Positions 1 through 6,747 of a stretch of 12,602 nucleotides of DNA are shown piece by piece. Source of the stretch: Flavobacteriales bacterium (GTDB lineage Bacteria; Bacteroidota; Bacteroidia; Flavobacteriales_D; Sanyastnellaceae); NCBI GenBank assembly GCA_015663855.1, contig DQRJ01000158.1, positions 1 through 12,602 on the forward strand, read 5' to 3'. Made by a program: the position numbers and the translations under genes. Numbering within the stretch: position 1 is the stretch's first letter; each line of letters starts with the position of its first letter. The notes beneath the pieces are model-generated. The model ran no database searches and had not been told where the DNA came from. It saw nothing but the letters and a program-made list of their open reading frames with translations.

Positions 1-127
1 ACTCAAAACCCATAGCCTCTAGGCCATCTTCAATATCTGGATGCAGGTCTAAATCAATAAACGGCACCTGCTTAGCCTTCACAGGCTGCTTAGCTTTTTC
101 AGCTTTTTTTTCTTCCTCTTTTTCCAC
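1..127 (-). CDS. Probable DEAD-box RNA helicase, N-terminus only (runs off left edge)
   Basis: Reading the minus strand from a GTG at 127-125 gives 42 codons before the window ends. The first 20 residues are a Lys/Glu-rich leader. Residues 22-42 read PFIDLDLHPDIEDGLEAMGF plus a final E, which resembles the aromatic-plus-upstream part of the Q-motif region of DEAD-box helicases (pattern F-x-D-L-x-L-x-x-x-I-x-x-G-L-x-x-M-G-F/Y). The family unwinds or remodels RNA using ATP. An in-frame TAA at 151-149 limits where translation can begin; between it and the GTG the only other candidate is an ATT at 145-143, so GTG is the most likely start. The gene diverges from the PKD protein gene with only about 43 nt between starts. 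The helicase core, Walker A and DEAD motifs lie outside the window, so the call rests on this short stretch. Confidence 0.65.
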   Translation of the reverse strand, partial: MEKEEEKKAEKAKQPVKAKQVPFIDLDLHPDIEDGLEAMGFE

Positions 128-170
128 GCCGTGAAGATAGTCAATACCTTATCTTTATCGAGTGAGAAGG

Positions 171-2885
171 ATGAGCAAGATTATTTTTGGCCTATTATTT
201 ATGGCGTTTTCCGCGGAGGCATGGGCTACACACCTTATAGGCAGTGAGATGTACTATGTTGATTTAGGTGGGGGCAATTACCAAATCACACTTAAAGTTT
301 ATCGTGAGTGTGGCCCAGCCAATACACAAGGCACAGATTTTGATGACATCATTTACCTGGGAATTTTCTATTCTGGCACTAATCAACTGCAGCAAGTAGA
401 GGATGTGTTTTTGAACTTTAATACAGTCCAAAACATCCCAGTCATCATGACCAATCCTTGTGGAACTCCACCTCCGGATCTTTGTGTAGAGGAGGCAACG
501 TACACAAAAACGTTGATGCTTGGAGCTACAGCTCTCGGATATGAAATTGCGTGGCAGAGATGCTGTCGAAACCCTTCTATCAGTAACGTTCAAAATGCTG
601 GAGGAACAGACAATCCAGGAATGACTGCAACAGTACACATTCCAGGAACTAATGCAACGAATGGAGACAACAGCTCACCTGTATTCCAAGCATTCCCTCC
701 TGTAGCTCTGTGTGCAGATTTCGGTTTTTTCTTTGACCACGCAGCAATTGACCCTGATGGGGATCAGCTAGTATATTCACTATGTGCACCTTTTGATGGA
801 GGAGGTCCTAATGGTGCTGGCGGCGGATTTGGAAGCCCTGCTCCTAACCCACCATCAAACCCTCCCTACACTCCCATACCTTATGGAGGGGGCTTTTCTT
901 CCGCATTTCCAATAGCTGCAAACCCGGCATTTGTAATAAATCCAGCTACGGGATTCATAACAGGCACTCCTACAATTCCAGGCCAATACGCTATGGGGAT
1001 TTGTGTTGAGGAATTCAGAAATGGGGTTTCTCTAGGAAAGGTTATTAGAGATTTTCAGTTTAACGTTGCGCTTTGTGATGCAAATATCGTTGCTGCTGTA
1101 ACGCCTCAACAACCTGAGCAACTGTGCATGGGGGAAACAATTCAATTCGAAAACAACTCTACTAACGGAGACAACTTCTTATGGGATTTCGGAGTTAACG
1201 GAATAAATACTGATATCAGTGAATTATTCGAACCAGAATACACATTCCCCGACACTGGGACTTATGTAGTTACTCTTATCGCTAACCCCACTTGGCCATG
1301 TGCTGATACTTCGTCTCAGGTTTTCGACGTTTTTATGCCTCTCTCTCCTGTTATAATAATGGACGATTTCGATTGCATTTCCGGAGTTGAAACATTTGGT
1401 TTTGATGTTGATGGGACTATGAGCGGAGCTGCAACTTATTTTTGGGATTTAACTGGGGGGTCACCTTCGTCAGCAAACATAACTTCGCCCCAAGGTGTTG
1501 CCTTTGCGAATGCTAACACTTGGGGTATTACTCTCACCGTTAACAATCATGGATGTACTGTAAATGTGGACTTCGACTGGGTCGCACCAGAGGATCCTGT
1601 TGCATCTATTGAAGACCAAACCGGTTTCTGCCAAGGTCTTACTTTCACATTCGCAAATAACTCCACTAATGCAGAAACGTACTTATGGGACTTCGGCTCG
1701 CCTTTCGGCGGGGACTCTTCAACCGACCTTGAGCCACAATATACTTATGCCGATAGCGGCTCCTACACGGTAAGTCTGATAGCCTACGCGCCGTTCACAT
1801 GCCCTTCATCAGCTACAGCTACGGTTGATATACATTATTTACTATCGCCAATATTTCAGGCTCCCGATCCTAATTGCTTCTCTTCTCACAACTTTTCGAT
1901 GACAGGCTCTGCCTCTATTGATATAAACACTATTTATAGTTGGGACTTTGGAGGAGAAGTTTCTAGCGCTATTACAAATGGTACAACTGTATCGAACCTC
2001 GTATATGCCGAGCCAGGAGTTTATGACGTAACTCTTACATCTGAGGTTCCCGGACTTGAAGGGTGTCAGCAATCATTTACGGCGCAAGTCGAAGCAATTC
2101 CTGACCCTACTATTGACTTTACTGGAGGACCGTTAACGGGATGCCCTCCTCATCAAGTTTCCTTCACGAATGGGAGCTCGACATCTACTGCGACGACGTA
2201 TTTATGGCATTTCGGTGATGGGACTACGTCTAACTCTATACACCCCGTCCACGTCTATCTCTACTCCGGTGATTTTCCGGTACTTCTCGAAATGACGACA
2301 GGGGGGTTTTGCGCGAAAAATCTTGACAAGTTCGAGCTTGACTTCGTCCAAACTTTCCCTATCCCATTCGCAGCATTCGAAGTAGACCCGAACGTTGTCG
2401 ACATCCTAGCACCAATTGTGACCGTCGATTATCTCGGCGACCAAGAAGTAGATTGCTTCTACAACTTCGGTGACGGAGGCAGCCTCCAAGATTGTGACGG
2501 CACCTATATTTATTCAGACGGCGGAAACTTCAACATCACCCTAACGGTAATTAACGAAGTCGGCTGCACGAACACCGCTTCGGGCGAAGTAAGCATTAGC
2601 GGGTCGGTGTTCTACGCCCCTAACACCTTTACTCCAGACGGAGACGGTATTAATGATGTTTGGCTCCCTGTAGTCCTCGGAGTGAGCGCCTATCGCATGA
2701 GGATAGTCAATAGATGGGGTGAACTGGTTTGGGAGACTCTAGATGCTTCTATTCCGTGGCTCGGGCAGAAAGGCATTGATGGTCAGCATTTTTGTCCTAA
2801 TGGCATGTATGTGTGGGAAGCTGTTTGGGTAGACCAAATCGGATACCCTAGAACGAAAAGTGGAACAGTGTTTCTAAGAAGGTAA
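171..2885 (+). CDS. Secreted multi-PKD surface protein with T9SS type B (gliding CHU_C) sorting domain
   Basis: This is a 904-residue protein counted from the ATG at 171; an in-frame GTG at 162 would add three residues but gives no better signal peptide. Residues 1-19 form a signal peptide ending AWA before THLIGSEM, the usual mature N-terminus of Bacteroidota gliding-associated proteins. After a Cys-rich N-terminal region come about six PKD-like modules, marked by W-D-F or related cores near residues 337, 424, 504, 589, 677 and 763, each followed by a GxYxVTL-type strand. Residues about 813-904 (APNTFTPDGDGINDVW, then RWGELVW and a terminal GTVFLRR) match the gliding-motility C-terminal / T9SS type B sorting domain. 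Such proteins cross the outer membrane through the type IX secretion system and act outside the cell as adhesins or scaffolds. The ligand is unknown. No enzymatic motif is visible. The fifth and sixth PKD modules are encoded by markedly CpG-richer DNA than the 5' third. Confidence 0.9.
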   Translation: MSKIIFGLLFMAFSAEAWATHLIGSEMYYVDLGGGNYQITLKVYRECGPANTQGTDFDDIIYLGIFYSGTNQLQQVEDVFLNFNTVQNIPVIMTNPCGTPPPDLCVEEATYTKTLMLGATALGYEIAWQRCCRNPSISNVQNAGGTDNPGMTATVHIPGTNATNGDNSSPVFQAFPPVALCADFGFFFDHAAIDPDGDQLVYSLCAPFDGGGPNGAGGGFGSPAPNPPSNPPYTPIPYGGGFSSAFPIAANPAFVINPATGFITGTPTIPGQYAMGICVEEFRNGVSLGKVIRDFQFNVALCDANIVAAVTPQQPEQLCMGETIQFENNSTNGDNFLWDFGVNGINTDISELFEPEYTFPDTGTYVVTLIANPTWPCADTSSQVFDVFMPLSPVIIMDDFDCISGVETFGFDVDGTMSGAATYFWDLTGGSPSSANITSPQGVAFANANTWGITLTVNNHGCTVNVDFDWVAPEDPVASIEDQTGFCQGLTFTFANNSTNAETYLWDFGSPFGGDSSTDLEPQYTYADSGSYTVSLIAYAPFTCPSSATATVDIHYLLSPIFQAPDPNCFSSHNFSMTGSASIDINTIYSWDFGGEVSSAITNGTTVSNLVYAEPGVYDVTLTSEVPGLEGCQQSFTAQVEAIPDPTIDFTGGPLTGCPPHQVSFTNGSSTSTATTYLWHFGDGTTSNSIHPVHVYLYSGDFPVLLEMTTGGFCAKNLDKFELDFVQTFPIPFAAFEVDPNVVDILAPIVTVDYLGDQEVDCFYNFGDGGSLQDCDGTYIYSDGGNFNITLTVINEVGCTNTASGEVSISGSVFYAPNTFTPDGDGINDVWLPVVLGVSAYRMRIVNRWGELVWETLDASIPWLGQKGIDGQHFCPNGMYVWEAVWVDQIGYPRTKSGTVFLRR

Positions 2886-2958
2886 GTTTATGCCTAACTT
2901 GGGGCATCATTGCGAATGAGCAGAATAGATAAACAGTATTTCTAAATAGAGCAGAAAG

Positions 2959-3456
2959 ATGTCAGATTACGGAAACGACAATAGAGACAGAGAGGAGTTG
3001 TACTCGGTGAGAGTAAGAGCAGGAAAACGCACCTACTTTTTTGATGTAAAAGAAACGAGAGGAAAAGACCTCTACATGACTATTACAGAGAGTAAAAGAA
3101 ATTTTGACAACAGTGGCAATGTCCATTATTCAAAGCACAAATTATTTCTTTACAGAGAAGATTTCGAGAAGTTTGAGGATGGATTTATCGACGCAACTGA
3201 TAAGATTAAAGAGCTAATGGCTTCTGGTGATTTTAGAGATCCGATTGCTGAGCGTAAAGCATACGACGAAGCTAATCCTCGCGAAGAATCCGCCTCTGAC
3301 GATAAGTCTAAAAGCGAAAAGGCTAGCGAAAGTTCAGACGAGAAAACTGCTGAAATTTCTTCTAACGATTCAAGTGAAGACGAACTTTCTAGCGAATCAA
3401 GCGACACTAGTAATTCTGACGATTCAGATGACGAGGTGAAATTCGAGGATCTCTAA
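2959..3456 (+). CDS. DUF3276 / PUR-family nucleic-acid-binding protein with acidic Ser-rich tail
   Basis: This 165-residue protein has a single PUR-type module at roughly residues 13-88, with the family-typical stretches YSVRVRAGKRTYFFDVKETR, MTITESKR and KLFLYREDFEKF. PUR modules bind single-stranded DNA or RNA and usually dimerise; in Bacteroidota this family is small, cytoplasmic and very widespread, with physiological targets poorly defined. Family members I recall are about 100-130 residues. Here residues 92-165 add a low-complexity tail: of residues 111-160, 18 are Ser and 18 are Asp or Glu by hand count. The protein ends VKFEDL, and a short acidic FEDL-like end is common in the family, so the tail looks like an expansion before that end. 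It is preceded by a 73-nt gap and followed by the 167-nt gap before parA, so it is probably monocistronic. Confidence 0.88.
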   Translation: MSDYGNDNRDREELYSVRVRAGKRTYFFDVKETRGKDLYMTITESKRNFDNSGNVHYSKHKLFLYREDFEKFEDGFIDATDKIKELMASGDFRDPIAERKAYDEANPREESASDDKSKSEKASESSDEKTAEISSNDSSEDELSSESSDTSNSDDSDDEVKFEDL

Positions 3457-3482
3457 TTGTATAATTCCGCAATTCAAAGCCT
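3457..3482 (+). promoter_or_regulatory. Possible Bacteroidota-type promoter for the parA operon (upstream element and spacer)
   Basis: A TTG at 3457-3459 lies 23 nt upstream of TACCTTTT at 3483-3490, a 7-of-8 match to the Bacteroidota -7 element TAnnTTTG. The spacing fits the usual TTG-N19-23-TAnnTTTG layout. The -7 element overlaps the DnaA-box-like site at 3487-3495. The match is short and could be chance; a TATAAT at 3460-3465 is an alternative but lacks a convincing -35. Confidence 0.22.
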
Positions 3483-3486
3483 TACC

Positions 3487-3495
3487 TTTTCCACA
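3487..3495 (+). promoter_or_regulatory. DnaA-box-like site upstream of parA
   Basis: TTTTCCACA matches the degenerate DnaA-box consensus TTWTNCACA at every position. It lies 129 nt upstream of the parA start and overlaps a possible -7 promoter element. A second match on the opposite strand is 57 nt away. Confidence 0.4.
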
Positions 3496-3512
3496 TTTCA
3501 TCAACCCAATTC

Positions 3513-3546
3513 ACGCTTAGCCCCTTATAAACATGGGGTTTAGTGT
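3513..3546 (+). terminator. Stem-loop in the gap between the DUF3276 gene and parA, possible terminator
   Basis: Bases 3513-3524 (ACGCTTAGCCCC) pair with 3535-3546 (GGGGTTTAGTGT) around a 10-nt loop. The 12-bp stem has four consecutive G-C pairs at the loop end, two G-U wobbles in RNA and one T-T mismatch. It is placed 57 nt after the DUF3276 stop codon. No clean U-tract follows (GTAAAACTTTCTTT), so intrinsic termination is uncertain; a leader structure for the parA transcript is the alternative. Confidence 0.35.
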
Positions 3547-3552
3547 GTAAAA
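3544..3552 (-). promoter_or_regulatory. Second DnaA-box-like site upstream of parA
   Basis: On the minus strand this reads TTTTACACA, again an exact match to TTWTNCACA. It starts within the 3' foot of the stem-loop at 3513-3546 and is 71 nt upstream of the parA ATG. Together with the site at 3487-3495 it forms an inverted pair. Confidence 0.38.
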
Positions 3553-3623
3553 CTTTCTTTCGAAGTCGTTAGCGCAAATTCTACCTTAGCATAGGCATGA
3601 ATTAACGCCAAAATCACATTCGA

Positions 3624-4436
3624 ATGGGAAAGATTATTGCGATTGCAAACCAAAAAGGAGGGGTTGGAAAAACTACTACAGCTATCAATTTAGGCGCTTG
3701 CCTAGGGGTTTTGGAATACAAAACACTGCTTGTTGACTCTGACCCACAGGCAAATGCAACTAGCGGAGTGGGTGTTGACCCTCACCAGGTTAAGAATGGT
3801 ACTTACGAGGTGCTGATGGGAAAAGCTAATATTGAAGACACCATCCTCACTACTACATCTCCTAATTTAGATGTTCTGCCTGCAAATCTCGATTTGATAG
3901 GTGCAGAAATAGAGCTTGTTGACATGGCTCAGCGTGAAAGAAAGCTTTACCAAGTTCTTGAAAAGGTTCGTGATGATTACGACTTCATCGTTATTGATTG
4001 TTCGCCAAGCTTAGGTCTTGTCACATTGAACGCACTCACAGCAGCCGATTCGGTGATGATACCTGTTCAGTGTGAATATTTCGCCCTAGAGGGCTTGGGT
4101 AAGTTGCTCAACACCATTAAAATAGTCCAAACCCAACTTAATCCTCGTCTCGAGGTGGAGGGCATTCTTCTCACTATGTATGACACACGACTCAGACTAG
4201 CGAATCAAGTTGTAGAAGAGGTGAGAATTCATTTCCAAGATTTGGTATTGAATACTGTTATTCATAGAAATACTCGACTCGGGGAAGCTCCTAGTTATGG
4301 AGAGTCCATCATCCTTCACGACGCTACGTGTAAGGGGTCTGTCAATTATCTCAATCTCGCTCGTGAGGTATTACAACGAAACGAGATGACGAAGCTTAAA
4401 GACCAAGAAAGACTCATTAAAGATCTCGTAGGTTAA
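3624..4436 (+). CDS. parA: Chromosome-partitioning ATPase ParA (Soj)
   Basis: This 270-residue protein is a complete ParA/MinD-superfamily ATPase of the short chromosomal (Soj) type without an N-terminal DNA-binding extension. The deviant Walker A motif KGGVGKTT is at residues 11-18 with the signature Lys11. The Walker A' motif VDSDPQ is at 37-42, and Walker B with its following loop (FIVIDCSPSLG) is at 121-131. ParA dimers bound to ATP coat the nucleoid; ParB stimulates hydrolysis, and the cycle moves replicated origins apart. The start ATGGGAAAG puts the conserved beta-strand GKIIAIANQ at the N-terminus, as expected. It is the first gene of a tight nine-gene run, seven nt upstream of parB. 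The gap in front of it carries DnaA-box-like sites. Confidence 0.96.
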   Translation: MGKIIAIANQKGGVGKTTTAINLGACLGVLEYKTLLVDSDPQANATSGVGVDPHQVKNGTYEVLMGKANIEDTILTTTSPNLDVLPANLDLIGAEIELVDMAQRERKLYQVLEKVRDDYDFIVIDCSPSLGLVTLNALTAADSVMIPVQCEYFALEGLGKLLNTIKIVQTQLNPRLEVEGILLTMYDTRLRLANQVVEEVRIHFQDLVLNTVIHRNTRLGEAPSYGESIILHDATCKGSVNYLNLAREVLQRNEMTKLKDQERLIKDLVG

Positions 4437-4443
4437 TCTTATC

Positions 4444-5445
4444 ATGTCAAGCAACAAGGTTTCTTCAAGAACTGGCCTAGGACGAGGACTAGGTGACATG
4501 TCTGATTTCAAAGACACTAATCTCGGACGTAAGTCTAAGATAACCGAGATCATACGCGACATCGACTCTACTAAGTCCGATTCAGCCTCACCAGATTCAG
4601 CCTCACTCGACAATCTCAAATCGCCTCGCATTATTGGGCAGATGGCCGGGAATATCGCGATGATTCCAATTGGCAACATCGTTAGAAATGCTGGACAACC
4701 CCGTGAAGCCTTCGATAGCAAGTCGCTTAAAAGTTTAGAAAACAGCATTCGTGAACTCGGTGTAATTCAACCCATTACAGTTCGCAAAATTAGCGCCCTT
4801 CAATTCCAAATCATTTCAGGAGAGCGTCGATTTAGAGCCAGCCAAGCTGCAGGACTCGACGAGATCCCATCATACATTCGTGAAGCTGACGACGTACAAC
4901 TTCTCGAAATGGCTCTTGTCGAGAACGTTCAAAGGCAAGACCTACATCCCATCGAAATCGCTACTTCGTATAAGAGATTAATTGACGAATGCAGCTTGAC
5001 TCATGAACAACTTTCACTTCTAGTAGGCAAGGCTCGCGCTTCTATCACGAACTCGCTTCGCCTTTTAGATTTACCTGAAGAAATAAAGATTGAACTTTCA
5101 AGGCGCACCCTCTCACAGGGACACGCGAAAGCTCTTCTTGCTATTTCAAACGATCCAGAACGCCAGATTCTCATTATGAATCTTGCTATCACTCAGAAAT
5201 TTAGCGTACGCCAAACTGAGACCCTTTGCAAAAAGAACGGCGGACAGAATAAGAAAACTTCCACAGCGCAAAGCCTCCCTTCTCGAAGGTTAACACCTGA
5301 TGAAGAACAAGCTGTGAGCTTATTGAGATTAAAGTTTGGCAAAGGCTTAAAACTCAAAGTAAACAATAGTGATGGTGGGAAAATTGAGTTGCATTATCAG
5401 GATATTGATGAGTTGCAACTCCTGCTTGATAAGCTTACGCATTAA
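4444..5445 (+). CDS. parB: Chromosome-partitioning protein ParB (Spo0J), CTP-binding DNA clamp
   Basis: This 333-residue protein has the full ParB layout. The N-terminal LGRGL motif (residues 12-16) is the ParA-stimulating peptide. A linker at about 20-70 carries a short tandem repeat. The ParB/Srx CTP-binding domain (about 73-170) includes GERRFRA at 126-132 and ENVQRQDLHPIE at 160-171; E160 and N161 match the CTPase residues of the family, while His168 stands where many homologues have Asn. The parS-recognition helix-turn-helix is at about 185-210 (LTHEQLSLLVGKARASITN), and a C-terminal dimerisation domain lies at about 288-333. ParB loads at parS, spreads as a clamp and stimulates ParA. 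No canonical parS is visible in this window. The gene is probably co-transcribed with parA. Confidence 0.96.
   Translation: MSSNKVSSRTGLGRGLGDMSDFKDTNLGRKSKITEIIRDIDSTKSDSASPDSASLDNLKSPRIIGQMAGNIAMIPIGNIVRNAGQPREAFDSKSLKSLENSIRELGVIQPITVRKISALQFQIISGERRFRASQAAGLDEIPSYIREADDVQLLEMALVENVQRQDLHPIEIATSYKRLIDECSLTHEQLSLLVGKARASITNSLRLLDLPEEIKIELSRRTLSQGHAKALLAISNDPERQILIMNLAITQKFSVRQTETLCKKNGGQNKKTSTAQSLPSRRLTPDEEQAVSLLRLKFGKGLKLKVNNSDGGKIELHYQDIDELQLLLDKLTH
4579..4606 (+). repeat. 15-nt tandem repeat inside the parB linker
   Basis: GATTCAGCCTCAC occurs at 4579-4591 and again at 4594-4606, an in-frame period of 15 nt. It encodes DSASP followed by DSASL in the linker between the LGRGL peptide and the CTP-binding domain of ParB. 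This looks like a recent five-codon duplication. Confidence 0.8.
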
Positions 5446-5465
5446 ATCCATCTTAGGCTGATTCA

Positions 5466-6038
5466 ATGACTGAGCTTGCCCGATACCGATACTTTCTGTT
5501 TATTTTAGGTCTGTTTTTATCGTGTGTTTCTGTTTCAGGACAGAGAGTTAAACCTGAGCTTTCAGACGCAGAGCAAAGAGTACGAAAGACGACAAAATGG
5601 GCCGCGATTCTGCCTGGATCAGGGCAAGTAATAAACCAGAAATACTGGAAGGCTCCCATTGCAATAGGAGGGCTAGTTGCGAGTGGATACTTCATACTAG
5701 ACAACACAAATCAAATGAACGTATTTCTTGAGCACTGGGGCTACGAGACCGACGAAAATCCATTGACGACAAGCACCTTAACTGATTCAAATGGAAATCT
5801 ATATTCCTTAGCAGATCTAGAGGAAGGGACATACTTCTATCGTCGAAATCGCGATTTATCCTACCTTTCATTTTTCGGCGTGTATTTACTCCAAATCATA
5901 GATGCAAACGTTGACGCTCACATGAAATTCTTTGATGCTAGCGAAGACCTTACACTTAGGGTCATCCCTCCTGTTCTTTCTAAATCGTATTCGCAAGGTG
6001 TATGGCAAGTAGGGCTTACAATGAATATCGGAAACTGA
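5466..6038 (+). CDS. DUF5683 family membrane or exported protein
   Basis: This 190-residue protein matches the DUF5683 pattern: an N-terminal hydrophobic segment (about residues 9-25, ending VSVSGQ, probable signal peptide), then KTTKWAAILPGSGQVINQKYWKAPIAIGG at about 40-68. That block is the characteristic 'P-G-x-G-Q-x-x-N-x-K-Y-W-K-x-P' element, followed by hydrophobic stretches near 65-78 and 133-148 (YLSFFGVYLLQIIDANVDAH). It ends in a soluble segment. It is therefore likely in the inner or outer envelope with at least two hydrophobic passes after the signal. The biochemical role is unknown. It starts 20 nt after parB and stops 1 nt before dapB; from memory this parA-parB-DUF5683-dapB-lepB order recurs in Flavobacteriia, but the link to partitioning is unproven. 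Confidence 0.82.
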   Translation: MTELARYRYFLFILGLFLSCVSVSGQRVKPELSDAEQRVRKTTKWAAILPGSGQVINQKYWKAPIAIGGLVASGYFILDNTNQMNVFLEHWGYETDENPLTTSTLTDSNGNLYSLADLEEGTYFYRRNRDLSYLSFFGVYLLQIIDANVDAHMKFFDASEDLTLRVIPPVLSKSYSQGVWQVGLTMNIGN

Positions 6039-6039
6039 C

Positions 6040-6747
6040 ATGAAGATAGCGATAATTGGATATGGAAAGCTGGGAAAGGCTGTAGCAGAGATAGCTGCAG
6101 AAAAAGGTTGGACAGTTGTAGCGAAGGTGAATAAAGGAGAAAATTGGGACCCTTTATCGTGGGGGGCTGACGTAGCTTTCGAAAGCTCCGCTCCCGATTG
6201 TGCCGTCGACAATGCATTGAAGTGTTTGGCGATAGGGCTTCCTGTCGTGATAGGGACTACTGGATGGCATGATAGAATGGCCGAGGTTGAAGTGGCCGCG
6301 AAGGAGAATAAGAGCCTTGTTTTTCACGCGACGAACTTTAGTTTAGGGGTTCATCTTTTAAACCAAATCTCGTCTTACATGACCCGTGTCATGATGCAGT
6401 TCCCCGAATATACTGCCTCAATTCAGGAAACACATCACACTCAAAAATTAGATTCTCCGAGTGGTACCGCTATCACTCTGTCTAATGTGGTCGATAAAGT
6501 TCGGAATACCACTGCTGAAACGACCCCAGAGATTCAAATCGATTCTTATCGAGAAGGTAATGTTATTGGAATTCACGAATTAGTATGGAAATCGGAGGTA
6601 GATGTACTTGCTTTGCGTCACGATGCAATTTCTAGACGTGGATTTGCGTTGGGTGCCTTTAATGCAGCGGTTTGGGTTGTCGAAAGGCGAAACGAAAATC
6701 TAAATGGCGTATTTACTATGAACGACTTGATTTCTGAAATAAAATGA
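6040..6747 (+). CDS. dapB: 4-hydroxy-tetrahydrodipicolinate reductase
   Basis: DapB reduces 4-hydroxy-tetrahydrodipicolinate with NAD(P)H in the diaminopimelate pathway that supplies lysine and peptidoglycan cross-link precursors. The 235-residue protein begins with a Rossmann strand and dinucleotide-binding loop (IIGYGKLG, residues 5-12). GTTGW is at 72-76, NFSLGV at 99-104, and the catalytic signature ETHHTQKLDSPSGTA at 130-144; by alignment with the E. coli enzyme, His132 and Lys136 are the catalytic pair. It is shorter than E. coli DapB (273 residues), mainly in the Rossmann half, as is common in Bacteroidota. It begins one nt after the DUF5683 stop and its TGA overlaps the lepB ATG (ATGA), indicating coupled translation. 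Confidence 0.95.
   Translation: MKIAIIGYGKLGKAVAEIAAEKGWTVVAKVNKGENWDPLSWGADVAFESSAPDCAVDNALKCLAIGLPVVIGTTGWHDRMAEVEVAAKENKSLVFHATNFSLGVHLLNQISSYMTRVMMQFPEYTASIQETHHTQKLDSPSGTAITLSNVVDKVRNTTAETTPEIQIDSYREGNVIGIHELVWKSEVDVLALRHDAISRRGFALGAFNAAVWVVERRNENLNGVFTMNDLISEIK

Noticed and set aside
119..137. TTCCACGCCGTGAA near the left edge as parS
   Set aside because: The arms are separated by CC so there is no CACGTG core, and it falls in the helicase start region.
264..638. 124-residue minus-strand open frame opposite the PKD gene
   Set aside because: It lies wholly opposite a clear secreted protein, has no recognisable domain and reads as a shadow frame.
2890..2907. ATGCC...GGCAT stem after the PKD gene as a terminator
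   Set aside because: Only 5 bp of stem, an 8-nt loop and no following T-tract.
3150..3407. 85-residue minus-strand open frame opposite the DUF3276 tail
   Set aside because: Its Ser/Leu-rich sequence is the antisense image of the Ser/Asp/Glu repeat codons, with no independent support.
3457..3623. Riboswitch or small RNA upstream of parA
   Set aside because: Only one imperfect stem-loop is visible and no known riboswitch core could be recognised.
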